Source: Bog-473 sp963738135 (GTDB lineage: Bacteria > Actinomycetota > Acidimicrobiia > Acidimicrobiales > RAAP-2). Taken from it: DNA of 64,000 nt. Positions 1 to 8,884 of this stretch are shown in pieces; the stretch's first letter is position 1, and every line of letters starts with the position of its first letter. Both the position numbers and the translations under genes were made by a program. The notes beneath the pieces were generated by a model that saw only the letters and a list, made by a program, of their open reading frames with translations, was not told where the DNA came from and ran no database searches. Location of the stretch: assembly GCA_963738135.1 (NCBI GenBank), contig CAVTVK010000005.1, positions 543,781 to 607,780 on the forward strand. Direction: 5' to 3'.

Positions 1-251
1 AGTCGCAGCCATGTCGTTTGACACACTTCTGCGACATCTGCATCACTCAACCGGCATCGTCTGGCGATTGCCGCCACCAGACCACCAAAGCGCGCGATAA
101 GTGCTTCCCACGCCGCCGCCACTCCTTCGCGCGCCTGAGCCACGATCAGCACCAGGTCGGCATCGTCTGCCGAAGGTGTCGCTGCCGGCTTGCATGCACT
201 GCTGCGTCGAGGATCCGCCGTTTGATTGACCGCCACCACAATTCGCTCCAT
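1..251 (-). CDS. RNA polymerase ECF-type sigma-70 factor, N-terminal part (runs off the window edge)
   Basis: Reading the minus strand from ATG at 251 gives 83 codons with no stop before the window ends. Residues 32-83 match sigma-70 region 2 as seen in actinobacterial ECF factors: an acidic start (SADDADLVLIVAQAREG), then AAWEALIARFGGLVAAIARR, then CRLSDADVAEVCQTTWLR, which in this family leads into core binding and -10 recognition. A purine-rich GGAGAG stretch sits directly before the ATG. It is convergent with nothing and lies downstream of the sugar transferase on the same strand, 280 bases away. A role in controlling the polysaccharide genes is only inference from position. The C-terminal region 4 is outside the window. 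Confidence 0.8.
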   Translation of the reverse strand, partial: MERIVVAVNQTADPRRSSACKPAATPSADDADLVLIVAQAREGVAAAWEALIARFGGLVAAIARRCRLSDADVAEVCQTTWLR

Positions 252-531
252 CTCTCCACCGAGGTCTCTCGACCTTCGCCACGGGTTTCAACCGATCAGC
301 CCCTCGTCCTGATCGGTTATGTCACACCCATAGTCCCGAACAGACCGGGACTCGTCATCCCCTCAATTTGGGGATCCGGTGCTTCCCAAATGGGGGAATC
401 GCGGTTTGCGTCGGAGATCGCCGGCATCGTTCAAGGACGAGCTGCGGAGGTCGCGGCAGCCATGACCGGTGCGTCGCTCCGACGCGGGAAACGGCAGCCG
501 TGCGGGCAACCCTCGAAAGAGGCTGCGGTAC
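252..531. other. Spacer with three inverted repeats between sugar transferase and sigma factor
   Basis: No gene is seen here. There are three inverted repeats: AACCGATCA (290-298) with TGATCGGTT (310-318); AGTCCCG (332-338) with CGGGACT (346-352); and ATTTGGG (366-372) with CCCAAAT (385-391). None is followed by a T run on either strand, so an operator role for the minus-strand sigma gene is as likely as a terminator for the upstream gene. The function is unproven. Confidence 0.35.
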
Positions 532-2109
532 CTACGCCGTCTCTGAGGCTGCCCGCTGGGGAATCCGCTCCCGCCGGTAGGAGTTCAAGATCTGTGCGAT
601 CACCATTGGAACCGTCGCCAGAATGACGTAGAGGTCGAGCCCGATCGACCAATTGTCGACGTACAAGAGGTCCAGCCTCCGATAGGCGTGGAATGACGGG
701 TTGTCTCGTGCTTCGAGCTGCCAGAGTCCGGTGATACCCGGTTTGACGTCATGGCGACGAAGCAGTTCCGAGTCGAATTGCGCCACCTCTTCGGGAAGGG
801 CGGGACGGGGTCCCACCAGGCTCATCGTCCCGATGAGGACGTTGAAGAGCTGGGGGAGTTCGTCGATGCTGAGGGCACGCACGACTGCTCCGACTCTCGT
901 AATCCTTGGATCGTGTGAAGCCTTGAAGAGTGGACCGTCGGTGCGTTCGTTGATCGCCTCGAGGTCGGTCCTATCGGAATCTTGTGCCATGGTCCGCAGC
1001 TTGTAGACCTCGAAGGGGTGTCCGTCCAATCCGATCCTGACCTGCCGGAACAGGGCTGGACCACGATCTTCGAGGCGGATGGCGATCCCAGCCAACACAA
1101 CGACGGGAGCGGTGATCAGCAATCCGATGGTCGCTCCGAGGACGTCGATCGCCCGTTTGGCAGCAAGCTGCCACTTCGGATGCCGCTCCGGTTCGACGTA
1201 CAAGAACGTTTCCCCGCTCATCGGGGACCACCGGACCCGGCGCGCCCTCAAGCCGCGGAAGCCCGGCCAGACTTGTACATGGAGGCCCTCTGCCGTTCCG
1301 ATCTCTATCGCATCGCGAATCTCGGAGGCAGAAAGCGCGTTGGCGACCAGCAACACGCCGGAGGCGTCGGTCTGTCGGGCTATTTCAGGAAGGTCCTTGA
1401 GGGTTCGTCCATTGCAAAGATGTTCCCATTCCGCACGACGCCGGGGTGTGCCGATGAGTCCCCGCACCTCGTAGCCGAGCTCGGGTTGCGTGTTCAGCAT
1501 GGTGGAGACCGCGAGGGCGTCGTCATTGGTCCCGATCATGATGAGACCACGTTGATGACGGCCCAGGGCGCGCTCGGAGCGTAGCCAGTGGCCGAACATC
1601 GCTCGCAAGGCGATGAGCGCAAGAAAGCACGATCCAGCGGCGACGATGGTCATCGAGTGGCTGCGGCCCCAGTCTCCGAGCACGAGACCGAACGCGACTG
1701 CACCCGCGGCGACCGCAACGAAGATCCGGGTGATCTCCTGCCCTCGCTGCACGCACTGGCGCGACCGGTACAGCCGGAGCAGCTTCATTGTGGCGAGCGT
1801 CACGGCCAAGGCGAGCAGTGCTGCGCCCCACTGACGGATCGCCCCCGCGACCGGCATATTGATCGTGCCCAAGACGAGCCAGGTGCCGCCGGCAGCGACG
1901 ACGTCGACGATGAGGAGGCGTGCCTTCAGTCCGCTCCTGCCGTGACCGATCGTCGGTTGGCGGGTGACTTCCGGGTCAGCACTGCGGGTCCCGGAACGAA
2001 TCGGAAGAAGTTGTGCGTCCTCCAACTCGTCGAGCGACTCGTGTGGAAGACCGCCCGCAACCTCGTCGACGGAAGGAGCCCACCAGCCCGTGGTCAGGTC
2101 TGACGACAC
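532..2109 (-). CDS. Exopolysaccharide polyprenyl glycosylphosphotransferase (initiating sugar transferase)
   Basis: This 525-residue protein should transfer a sugar-1-phosphate from a nucleotide sugar to undecaprenyl phosphate, the first membrane step of repeat-unit assembly. Hydrophobic segments occupy roughly residues 65-160, followed by a Rossmann-like middle region (GLIMIGTNDDALAVSTML). A further membrane segment (TIGLLITAPVVVLAGIAIRL) leads into the catalytic bacterial sugar transferase domain, with RQVRIGLDGHPFEVYKLRTM, LPQLFNVLIGTMSLVGPRP and KPGITGLWQLEARD. These are the family's conserved blocks, and the length is normal for the WbaP/CpsE type. It is divergent from the polysaccharide genes that follow on the plus strand and probably belongs to the same locus. 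The sugar donor cannot be told from the sequence. Confidence 0.92.
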   Translation of the reverse strand: MSSDLTTGWWAPSVDEVAGGLPHESLDELEDAQLLPIRSGTRSADPEVTRQPTIGHGRSGLKARLLIVDVVAAGGTWLVLGTINMPVAGAIRQWGAALLALAVTLATMKLLRLYRSRQCVQRGQEITRIFVAVAAGAVAFGLVLGDWGRSHSMTIVAAGSCFLALIALRAMFGHWLRSERALGRHQRGLIMIGTNDDALAVSTMLNTQPELGYEVRGLIGTPRRRAEWEHLCNGRTLKDLPEIARQTDASGVLLVANALSASEIRDAIEIGTAEGLHVQVWPGFRGLRARRVRWSPMSGETFLYVEPERHPKWQLAAKRAIDVLGATIGLLITAPVVVLAGIAIRLEDRGPALFRQVRIGLDGHPFEVYKLRTMAQDSDRTDLEAINERTDGPLFKASHDPRITRVGAVVRALSIDELPQLFNVLIGTMSLVGPRPALPEEVAQFDSELLRRHDVKPGITGLWQLEARDNPSFHAYRRLDLLYVDNWSIGLDLYVILATVPMVIAQILNSYRRERIPQRAASETA

Positions 2110-2479
2110 GGATTCAGCTACCCGAGAGCCGGCATGTCGTGTTCGCCAATGGTTGCATTCTTGCTACTCCCCTGGGAATCCGGGTCATACGAATGGATCC
2201 GCGGCACCTGTGGGCTGGGGATCGTCGGATCGGAAACTGGCTATGGATCAGGTCAGGCGCCCCCTCACCTTGAGGAAGTACGCCGATTGCGTTTTGTGCC
2301 CTGTTTCCGAGGGATTCGCTCCAGCCCTGATACGTGGCCTGTCTCGACAGACGAGATCTGTGGGACGAGATGTGTCCTTACCGCACTGGCATCGAAGGAC
2401 GACGTATCATGGCCCCCATTGCAATTGCTCTCAAGAGAGCGAATGCACGGTCGGATTGGACTGACTGAGGGGGATTCAC
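2110..2479. other. Divergent intergenic region, no gene recognised
   Basis: These 370 bases separate the minus-strand sugar transferase from the plus-strand HIT-like gene, so both promoters must lie here or nearby. I could not pick a convincing -35/-10 pair. The only clear signal is the purine-rich GAGGGGG a few bases before the HIT-like start. Confidence 0.4.
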
Positions 2480-3082
2480 ATGGTTGTCGGTAATGGTGTG
2501 TCGCGGCTTCCTGTTCGAGGAACCGGCCCGAAGGGGCAGTGCGAGTCATGCAGGGCGGCGCAGTGGGAAGCGGACCGGAGATTGCGAGATACTGCTGATC
2601 CTGCCGGGTCCACCGATTCCGATGTCCTCGTGACCAGCGGACCCGAGTTCGCCGGCATGGTCGTCTTCCCCCGTTCTCACGTCGGTGGGCTCGAGGAGTT
2701 GCCGATCCCGCAACGAGCGAAGGTCCTCGCCGCGGTGCGACGTGCGACACGTTCTGTGGGCCAGGAGAATCCCTGGTCAACGCCCAGGATCGTCGTACGG
2801 ACGGACCTTCCGGCGTCTGAAGGCCACATGTGTTTCCACGTGCTGCCCAGCGTCCCTGAAAGCGCGAGCGCTTCAGGCTCGCGGTCCGGTCGAGCGCGAA
2901 TCTGCACGAGCCATTTCCCGGAGAGTCAGGGCCGTCCTGACGATCCTGGGGAGGCCGACTCACACCGCGGCATGGACAATAAATGGACAACAACTCCCGG
3001 ATCGGCCGCCGAAATTATCAACGGACAGACAACAACACTCGGTCCATACATGGAAGCTGAACGGATCAAGAACAAAACGTGA
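2480..3082 (+). CDS. HIT-like small protein with an altered histidine triad
   Basis: This 200-residue product has a CESCRAAQWEA start. A central block, GPEFAGMVVFPRSHVGGLEELP, resembles the HIT fold strand in which an H-V/L-x-x-L follows a 'valuation' strand. A late motif GHMCFHVLP stands where HIT proteins have H-x-H-x-H. The middle, normally nucleophilic His is Cys here, so ordinary nucleotide hydrolase chemistry is doubtful. ATG 2480 is preceded by GAGGGGG at 2466-2472, a good ribosome site. The last 60 or so residues are low-complexity and may not be conserved. It sits inside the exopolysaccharide locus, before a LuxR-type regulator; its job there is unknown. Confidence 0.55.
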   Translation: MVVGNGVSRLPVRGTGPKGQCESCRAAQWEADRRLRDTADPAGSTDSDVLVTSGPEFAGMVVFPRSHVGGLEELPIPQRAKVLAAVRRATRSVGQENPWSTPRIVVRTDLPASEGHMCFHVLPSVPESASASGSRSGRARICTSHFPESQGRPDDPGEADSHRGMDNKWTTTPGSAAEIINGQTTTLGPYMEAERIKNKT

Positions 3083-3422
3083 TCTGAAGGAACCGACGTC
3101 GCGGCGGAACGCCGCAGTTCGTTCCCGCGGCGCAAGATTCAGTCCCAGCGGTCGCCCCGGCATCGGGGCGCCATGCCGGTTGACCCTCCAGAAGGCCGCC
3201 GATATCATCGGCCTCGCGGGTCGGCGTGATGATCTACGGACCAAATTGGCGTGGTCCATAGGGAGCGAAGGTTGCCGTCCCGCCTCCTGATAGGCGGCAG
3301 ATCACAGTGGCATTTATCAATGGTGGCAATCCAGCGACCAGCAGGGGCGAGACAGCGGCTTCTTCGGTGCCGCCGTGGGGCCCCGGCGGGAGCAGCGGCG
3401 CGACACGTGGCGGACAGGCGTC
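3083..3422. other. Intergenic region with a GC-rich hairpin
   Basis: No gene is supported in these 340 bases. The clearest structure is a perfect 7-bp stem, CGCCCCG (3153-3159) and CGGGGCG (3164-3170), around a GCAT loop. It lies 70 bases after the HIT-like gene and could end its transcript, but no T tract follows. Confidence 0.4.
3153..3170 (+). terminator. Possible terminator hairpin after the HIT-like gene
   Basis: A perfect 7-bp GC stem with a 4-base loop lies between the HIT-like gene and the LuxR-type regulator on the same strand. The T run of a classical intrinsic terminator is missing, so the call is tentative. Confidence 0.3.
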
Positions 3423-4157
3423 GTGACCGCCGTGATCCCGAATCGACTTGGTTCGTCAGGTGTTCCCGCTCGGATCCTGGTCGCGGGCACCGACCTGTTG
3501 GCCGATGCCCTGGCCAGCGCGCTGGAGACATACGGGTTTGCCACCATGAACATCCTGGCCAGCGAGCCGGCGATCGAAGCCGGGATCGACTGGCGCCCCG
3601 ATCTCGTCCTTCTCGATGCCCGTTCCCTCGATGTCGCTGCCGGATCTGCCCTGATCGGCGGCGTGTGCGAGGTGGGCGTCCAGGTGTGCGTCATCGACAC
3701 CGCGGACGACGGTGACCGGTCGAGCGCCTGGCTCACTGCTGGAACCTCCGCACTCATCGACAAGCGGGAACCGTTTGACGAACTCTTCCGCACGATTACC
3801 TACCTCCTGCGGAGCCGCTTCCTCTCAGAGACGGCGCCGCGGTACTCGGCTTCTTTGGCGTTGGCGCCGGTCGACGAGCGCAGGCGGGAACGTCTCGAGC
3901 TGTTTGCCGCTCTTACCGATCGTGAACAGGTCGTCCTCGCCGAACTCATCGAAGGCCATTGCGCCGAGGACATCGCCAACGGGGCGTTCGTATCGATTTC
4001 CACCGTGCGCTCACAGATAAAGGCGATATTGCAGAAGCTCGGTGTCAACTCGCAGCTCGCTGCAGTTGCGCTTGCACGGCGTGCCGAATGGTCTCTCGAG
4101 AGCTCCCCCGGCACTCCTCCCGACCCCTCGAACAGTCGGCGTCGCCGAGTGTCCTGA
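3423..4157 (+). CDS. LuxR/NarL-type response regulator with atypical receiver domain
   Basis: The protein of about 244 residues has an N-terminal receiver-like domain (ARILVAGTDLLADALASALE to ALIDKREPFDELFRTI) and a C-terminal LuxR HTH (LTDREQVVLAELIEGHCAEDIA, then SISTVRSQIKAILQKLGVNS). The phospho-acceptor Asp is probably in PDLVLLDAR and the conserved Lys in LIDK. The acidic pair that normally binds Mg2+ is replaced by AGT-D. GTG 3423 is chosen because the receiver fold starts shortly after it; GTG 3375 is an upstream alternative. It lies between the HIT-like gene and the dehydrogenase in the polysaccharide locus and is a good candidate for a local regulator, perhaps independent of phosphorylation. 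Confidence 0.75.
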   Translation: MTAVIPNRLGSSGVPARILVAGTDLLADALASALETYGFATMNILASEPAIEAGIDWRPDLVLLDARSLDVAAGSALIGGVCEVGVQVCVIDTADDGDRSSAWLTAGTSALIDKREPFDELFRTITYLLRSRFLSETAPRYSASLALAPVDERRRERLELFAALTDREQVVLAELIEGHCAEDIANGAFVSISTVRSQIKAILQKLGVNSQLAAVALARRAEWSLESSPGTPPDPSNSRRRRVS

Positions 4158-4323
4158 TCGGCATCTCTCGGGTCCGTTTCACGCCGACGGGGAGCGCACG
4201 AGAGGGAAACTACCGCCTTCACGGGCCTCTTGACGGTGTATCTGTTGGCCGTCCCCTCGCTCGTCTTGAGGTATGGCGCTACGAATCTGCGGGCTCACAC
4301 CGGCCACGACCACACGCGACGAT

Positions 4324-5644
4324 ATGAAGGTCGCCGTTTTCGGTCTCGGCTATGTCGGCACAGTCAGTGCTGCTTGTCTTGCGGCCAATGGGCACGAAGT
4401 CTGGGGTGTCGATCCAGATGAACTGAAGGTCGCCGCCATTTCAGCGGGGACGAGCCCCATCGTCGAGCCAGGCCTGGGATCCCTGGTTGCCCAGTCGGTG
4501 TCGGCGGGCAAGCTGCACGCCAGCACCCGGCCTGCAGATGCCCTTGAACATGCCGACATGTCGCTCTTGTGCGTCGGCACTCCATCCGCATCGAGCGGCG
4601 AAACCAACCTCGGCTACATCTATCGGGTCGTCGAGGACCTCGCGCAGTCGCTCACGGAGTCAGCGTCAATCGCGAGGCATTTCATACCGTCGTGATCCGC
4701 AGCACTGTTCCGCCAGGGACTGTCGAGGACGTCAACGCCATTTTGCAGGCTGCTTTCCAGGATTCGGGACCAGATTGTGGCGTTGCCATGTGCCCCGAAT
4801 TTCTCCGGGAAGGTTCGGGGATAGCAGACTTCTTTGCGCCGCCCTACACCGTGATCGGTGCCACGGATCTTCGGGCAATCGACGCGGTCTCGCGACTGTT
4901 TTCATTTCTCGGATCTCCGTTGCGGGTGGTACACCCTCGCACCGCCGAAGCCCTGAAGTACGCCTGCAATGCCTTCCACGCGACGAAGATCTCCTTTGCC
5001 AACGACATGGGGAGGATCTTCAGTCGGCTCGGTGTCGACAGCCGTGAAGTCATGGAGCTGTTCTGCGAAGACACATCTCTCAACATCTCACCCAAGTACC
5101 TGCGACCGGCCTTTGCCTTTGGTGGATCGTGCCTCCCGAAGGATCTTCGATCGCTGCTCCATCTGGCACGTGCCGAGAGCGTCGACATACCCCTGTTGTC
5201 GGGCGTTCTGGCGAGCAACCGACTCTCCATCGACGAAGCCATCGATCGTGTCGTCAGCGGGCGAGGGCAAGACGGATTGCCCTGCTCGGACTGAGCTTCA
5301 AGCCGGGCAGCGACGATCTCCGCGAGAGCCCGTACGTCGACCTTGCCGAGACGCTGCTGGGCAAGGGCTACGAGGTCCGCATTCACGATCCCGTACTGAA
5401 CCCCTCATCGCTTGTCGGCTCCAATCGGCAGTACGTGGAGTCCAGGCTTCCCCACCTCAAGCGCATCCTCACTGACTAGTCCAGAGGAGGCCATTGCCGG
5501 TGCCGACACGCGGTCGTGTCGCATTCGACGAAAGAGGTCGCCGACGCGTTGATGGCATCACCGCCTCCGCGGATCATCGACCTCGATGGTCGTCTCGGAC
5601 CAGAGCTCGAGGCTCTGGACGGTTATGAAGGGTTCGCCTGGTGA
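4324..5644 (+). pseudogene. UDP-glucose/GDP-mannose 6-dehydrogenase, broken by four frameshifts
   Basis: The intact enzyme would oxidise a nucleotide hexose to the uronic acid, giving an acidic sugar for the polysaccharide. The NAD-binding start MKVAVFGLGYVGTVSAACLA is in frame 1. The reading then moves to frame 3 near 4655-4672 (IRSTVPPGT, CPEFLREGSG and the catalytic-Cys motif GGSCLPKDL). It moves to frame 2 near 5255-5275 (ALLGLSFKPGSDDLRESP), to frame 3 at about 5477 by one extra T (TDSPEEAIAGADT), and back to frame 2 at about 5511 by an extra CG (VVSHSTKEVADAL). It ends at TGA 5642-5644. All family blocks are present in order, so either the gene decayed very recently or the assembly holds indel errors. 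Confidence 0.85.
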
Positions 5645-5739
5645 CCGGGCATCGCCAGGAAGGTCAGTGCAGCCAGCACGCGACTCGGTGACCGACAGCG
5701 ACCCGATGAGGGTCAGTTGATGCGCGAAAGCGCGGAAGA

Positions 5740-6948
5740 GTGCTCATACTGGTCCAGAATCTGTCGGTCCCGTTCGATCGTCGCGTCTGGCTCGAGTGCC
5801 AGGCGCTCGTCGGTGCCGGTATGCAGGTCGCTGTCGTGTGTCCGAAGGGACCTGGGGATCCGACCTATTCCAGGCTCAATGGAGTCGACTTGTACAAGTA
5901 CCGACCGTATGCGCCGGGCGGATCCAGCGCATCCTTCGTGATCGAGTACGCCTATTCGTTCTTGGCCACTTTGCTCCTCAGTTTGAGGGCAAGTGGGCGC
6001 GGCCGATTCACCGTCGTCCAAAGCTGCAACCCCCCAGACCTCTTCTGGCCCATCGGAATCCTCTTCCGGGTGCTCCACCGATCCGCCTTCGTCTTCGATC
6101 ATCACGACCTCTGCCCGGAGTTGTACCAATCCCGATTCCCGGCCGGCAACAAACTTGTCTACGGCGCACTTCGTCTCATGGAACGCCGCACCATGCGGAC
6201 AGCGGACCACGTGATCGCTACCAACGACTCCTACCGCCAGATCGCGGTGGAGCGCGACGGCGTCGACCAGACGAGCGTCACAGTCGTCCGGACCGGGCCG
6301 GATCTCACTCGACTCAGCCGAACCTCGGCAGAGCCGAACCTCCGGCGCGCCAGGCCGCACCTCGCCGCGTACCTGGGAGTCATGGGACCACAGGATGGAG
6401 TCGACCTCGTCTTGGAGGTCGCCGATCATGTCGTGCATCGGCTCGGCCGTCGCGACATCAGCTTCACTCTCATCGGATCCGGCGATTGCTTCGACGACCT
6501 GGTTGCGCAGAGCCAGCGTCTCGGGCTCACTGACTATGTCACTTTCACCGGGCGCATCTCCGATGCGGAAGTGTCAGCGATCCTTTCTACAGCCGATGTC
6601 GGGATATCTCCTGATCCCAAGAATCCGCTGAACGACGTGTCCACCATGAACAAGACCATGGAATACATGGCCTTTGCCTTGCCGGTCGTTGCGTTTGATC
6701 TCCACGAGACCCGCATCTCAGCCGGTGATGCAGCCGTCTACGCAACGCCGAACGAAGTGGATGAATTCGCACACCTCCTCGTCGACCTGGTCGACGACGA
6801 GTCTCGACGGTTCTCAATGGGTCTGGCCGGACGTGCTCGGATCGAGCATGCGCTGGCTTGGAAGCACCAGGCTCCTCGCTATGTCGAGGTCTATGAGAAG
6901 CTTCTGGAGGCTTCCCACCGGCGTGCATCAGTGACTGCGGGGTCCTGA
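5740..6948 (+). CDS. GT4-family glycosyltransferase
   Basis: The 402-residue GT-B fold enzyme starts at GTG 5740 with LILVQNLSVPFDRRVWLECQ, the usual N-terminus of polysaccharide-cluster GT4 enzymes. An acceptor-side block follows (SCNPPDLFWPIG, FDHHDLCPELY). The donor-site motif is in KTMEYMAFALPVVAFDLHET, where the Lys/Glu pair holds the nucleotide sugar. It should add one sugar to the lipid-linked repeat unit at the cytoplasmic face. The gene ends 3 bases before the asparagine synthase start, so the two are co-transcribed. An ATG at 5720 in another frame hints that the true start may be hidden by an indel. The donor and acceptor sugars are unknown. Confidence 0.9.
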   Translation: MLILVQNLSVPFDRRVWLECQALVGAGMQVAVVCPKGPGDPTYSRLNGVDLYKYRPYAPGGSSASFVIEYAYSFLATLLLSLRASGRGRFTVVQSCNPPDLFWPIGILFRVLHRSAFVFDHHDLCPELYQSRFPAGNKLVYGALRLMERRTMRTADHVIATNDSYRQIAVERDGVDQTSVTVVRTGPDLTRLSRTSAEPNLRRARPHLAAYLGVMGPQDGVDLVLEVADHVVHRLGRRDISFTLIGSGDCFDDLVAQSQRLGLTDYVTFTGRISDAEVSAILSTADVGISPDPKNPLNDVSTMNKTMEYMAFALPVVAFDLHETRISAGDAAVYATPNEVDEFAHLLVDLVDDESRRFSMGLAGRARIEHALAWKHQAPRYVEVYEKLLEASHRRASVTAGS

Positions 6949-6951
6949 CCC

Positions 6952-8853
6952 GTGTGTGGCATTGCCGGCGCGTATCAGCAGGTTGACGGACGCCTGGCCG
7001 CGGAGAGGATGGGCAGCTGTCTCGATCACCGAGGCCCTGACGAAGCGGGTTCGTTCTCGTACGCGGACGAGCGGATCGACGTCCACTTCGCCCACCGTCG
7101 CCTTTCGATCATCGATCTCCAGCATGGTCAGCAGCCGTTGGTAAAAAGCCCCTTGGTCCTCTGTTACAACGGCGAGCTTTACAACTTCCGGGAGATCAGG
7201 GCCGAATTGGTCTCGGGCGGTGCCACGTTCTCGACGACCTCGGATACCGAGGTCGTTCTCGAGGCGTGGCGGCGTTGGGGGCCACAGTGCCTGCGACGCT
7301 TCCGAGGCATGTTTGCCTTCGCAGTGCTCGATCAGGAGTCGGGTTCTCTGTTCCTCGCCCGCGATCAGTTCGGGATCAAGCCTCTGCACTTCATTCGTCG
7401 TAAGGACGGAGTTGTGTTCGCTTCCGAGCTCAAGGCGTTGGTGGCTGCATTCGGGACCGAGTTGGACATGCTTCCCCGGGCGCTCGTGGCGTCCATGCTC
7501 TACTACTGGGTCCCTGATCAGATGTGTTCGGTGAAGGGTGTCGAGAAACTTCAGCCCGGGACGTGGGCTGAATTCCGCCCAGATGGCACCCATCGCGTCG
7601 AACGGTACTGGGACATCGTCGAAGAGGCATCAGCGGCTCAGGGGACCCACTACGACCTCAAAGAGGTGGTAGAGGACTCGGTGAGGGCTCACCTCGTCGC
7701 AGACGTCCCTGTGTCGAGCTTCCTCTCCGGTGGCCTCGATTCGAGCATCGTGACTGTGTTGGCGAAGCAGGCGAACCCTCAGATTGACGCATACACGATT
7801 ACGTTCCGTGCCGAAGACAATCGGCTCGAAGCCATGCCGGATGACGCAATGTACGCCCGAAAGGTGGCACAGCTCCACGGGATAGACCTGCATGAGATTG
7901 AGTTGCAGCCAGATGTCGTCGACCTGCTGCCACGAATGGTCGATATCCTCGACGAGCCCATCGGTGATCCTGCGGCCATCAATACGCTTCTCATGTCGCA
8001 GGCAGCCCGCGACGCCGGCGTCAAGGTCCTTCTGTCGGGTATGGGCGCGGATGAGCTGTTCGGGGGCTACCGCAAGCACGTCGCGTGCATGTTGGCCGGG
8101 CGCTACCGGGAGCTTCCCGGGTTCGTGCATCGCTCGACCAACGGCGTCGTCGATCGCCTACCCTTAACGGCTGCAGGCCGCGGCATCCGTTATTCCCGGT
8201 GGGCCAAACGATTCGTGACATTCGCAGAGCTGCCGGAAGAAGCGGCATTTCGCCGGAGTTACAGCCTCTACGATCCAGCTGAGCTGGCGAGCTTCCTGAG
8301 TCCCGAGTTGCAGCCGGATGTCGACGATGTCGTGGAGCAACACCTGCAAGTCTACGAGGACAATCGGTTGTCGGACGGCGTCAACCGCATGTGTCTGGCC
8401 GATACCCGTCTGTTCCTCCCCGGCCTCAACCTTGCCTACACGGACCGGGCGAGCATGGCTGCATCAACCGAGGTGCGCGTTCCATTCGTGGATCCCATGG
8501 TCTTCCGGGCCGCATTCTCCCTGTCGGGCAAGGACAAGGTCTCTGGGAAAACCGGAAAAGTCGCACTGAAGCGTGCCGCCGAGGCATGGCTCCCGAAGGA
8601 GATCGTCCACCGACCGAAGGCCTCCTTTTCGGCTCCGCTCCGGGCGTGGGTGTCTCAGGATCTCCGGCAACTCATCGACGACTCGTTGCTCGGCGGCGAG
8701 CTCATCAGTACGGGTTTCCTCCACCGGCCAGCCGTCACCGCACTTGTGGAAGAGCATCGGGCGGGACGCGAGGATCGATCTAAACAGATATGGCAGCTGC
8801 TCACTCTCGAGACGTGGTATCGCCAGACCCGTCAAGCGGGCGTAGGGCTATGA
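6952..8853 (+). CDS. asnB: Asparagine synthase (glutamine-hydrolysing), polysaccharide-cluster type
   Basis: The 633-residue protein begins GTG-TGT, placing the nucleophilic Cys at position 2 (CGIAGAY) after Met removal, as in class II glutamine amidotransferases. NGELYNFREIRAEL and SDTEVVLEAWRRWG follow. The synthetase half has the PP-loop SFLSGGLDSSIVTVLAKQ, then LLSGMGADELFGGYRKH and EVRVPFVD. The family uses glutamine and ATP to make an amide through an adenylated carboxylate. In polysaccharide loci such enzymes may amidate uronic acids rather than aspartate, which would fit the dehydrogenase upstream, but this is inference. It is tightly linked to the glycosyltransferase before it and lies 31 bases before the next gene. 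Confidence 0.93.
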   Translation: MCGIAGAYQQVDGRLAAERMGSCLDHRGPDEAGSFSYADERIDVHFAHRRLSIIDLQHGQQPLVKSPLVLCYNGELYNFREIRAELVSGGATFSTTSDTEVVLEAWRRWGPQCLRRFRGMFAFAVLDQESGSLFLARDQFGIKPLHFIRRKDGVVFASELKALVAAFGTELDMLPRALVASMLYYWVPDQMCSVKGVEKLQPGTWAEFRPDGTHRVERYWDIVEEASAAQGTHYDLKEVVEDSVRAHLVADVPVSSFLSGGLDSSIVTVLAKQANPQIDAYTITFRAEDNRLEAMPDDAMYARKVAQLHGIDLHEIELQPDVVDLLPRMVDILDEPIGDPAAINTLLMSQAARDAGVKVLLSGMGADELFGGYRKHVACMLAGRYRELPGFVHRSTNGVVDRLPLTAAGRGIRYSRWAKRFVTFAELPEEAAFRRSYSLYDPAELASFLSPELQPDVDDVVEQHLQVYEDNRLSDGVNRMCLADTRLFLPGLNLAYTDRASMAASTEVRVPFVDPMVFRAAFSLSGKDKVSGKTGKVALKRAAEAWLPKEIVHRPKASFSAPLRAWVSQDLRQLIDDSLLGGELISTGFLHRPAVTALVEEHRAGREDRSKQIWQLLTLETWYRQTRQAGVGL

Positions 8854-8884
8854 CGCAAATGCCTGGAAGGGAATCAGACGACCA

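Noticed and set aside
18..626. Long plus-strand open frame of 202 codons
   Set aside because: It lies antisense to the sigma factor and the sugar transferase end, has no family motif and the composition of a shadow frame.
2265..2993. Minus-strand frame of 242 codons opposite the HIT-like gene
   Set aside because: The plus strand has a ribosome site and HIT-like motifs; the minus frame is Arg/Ser-rich without recognisable features.
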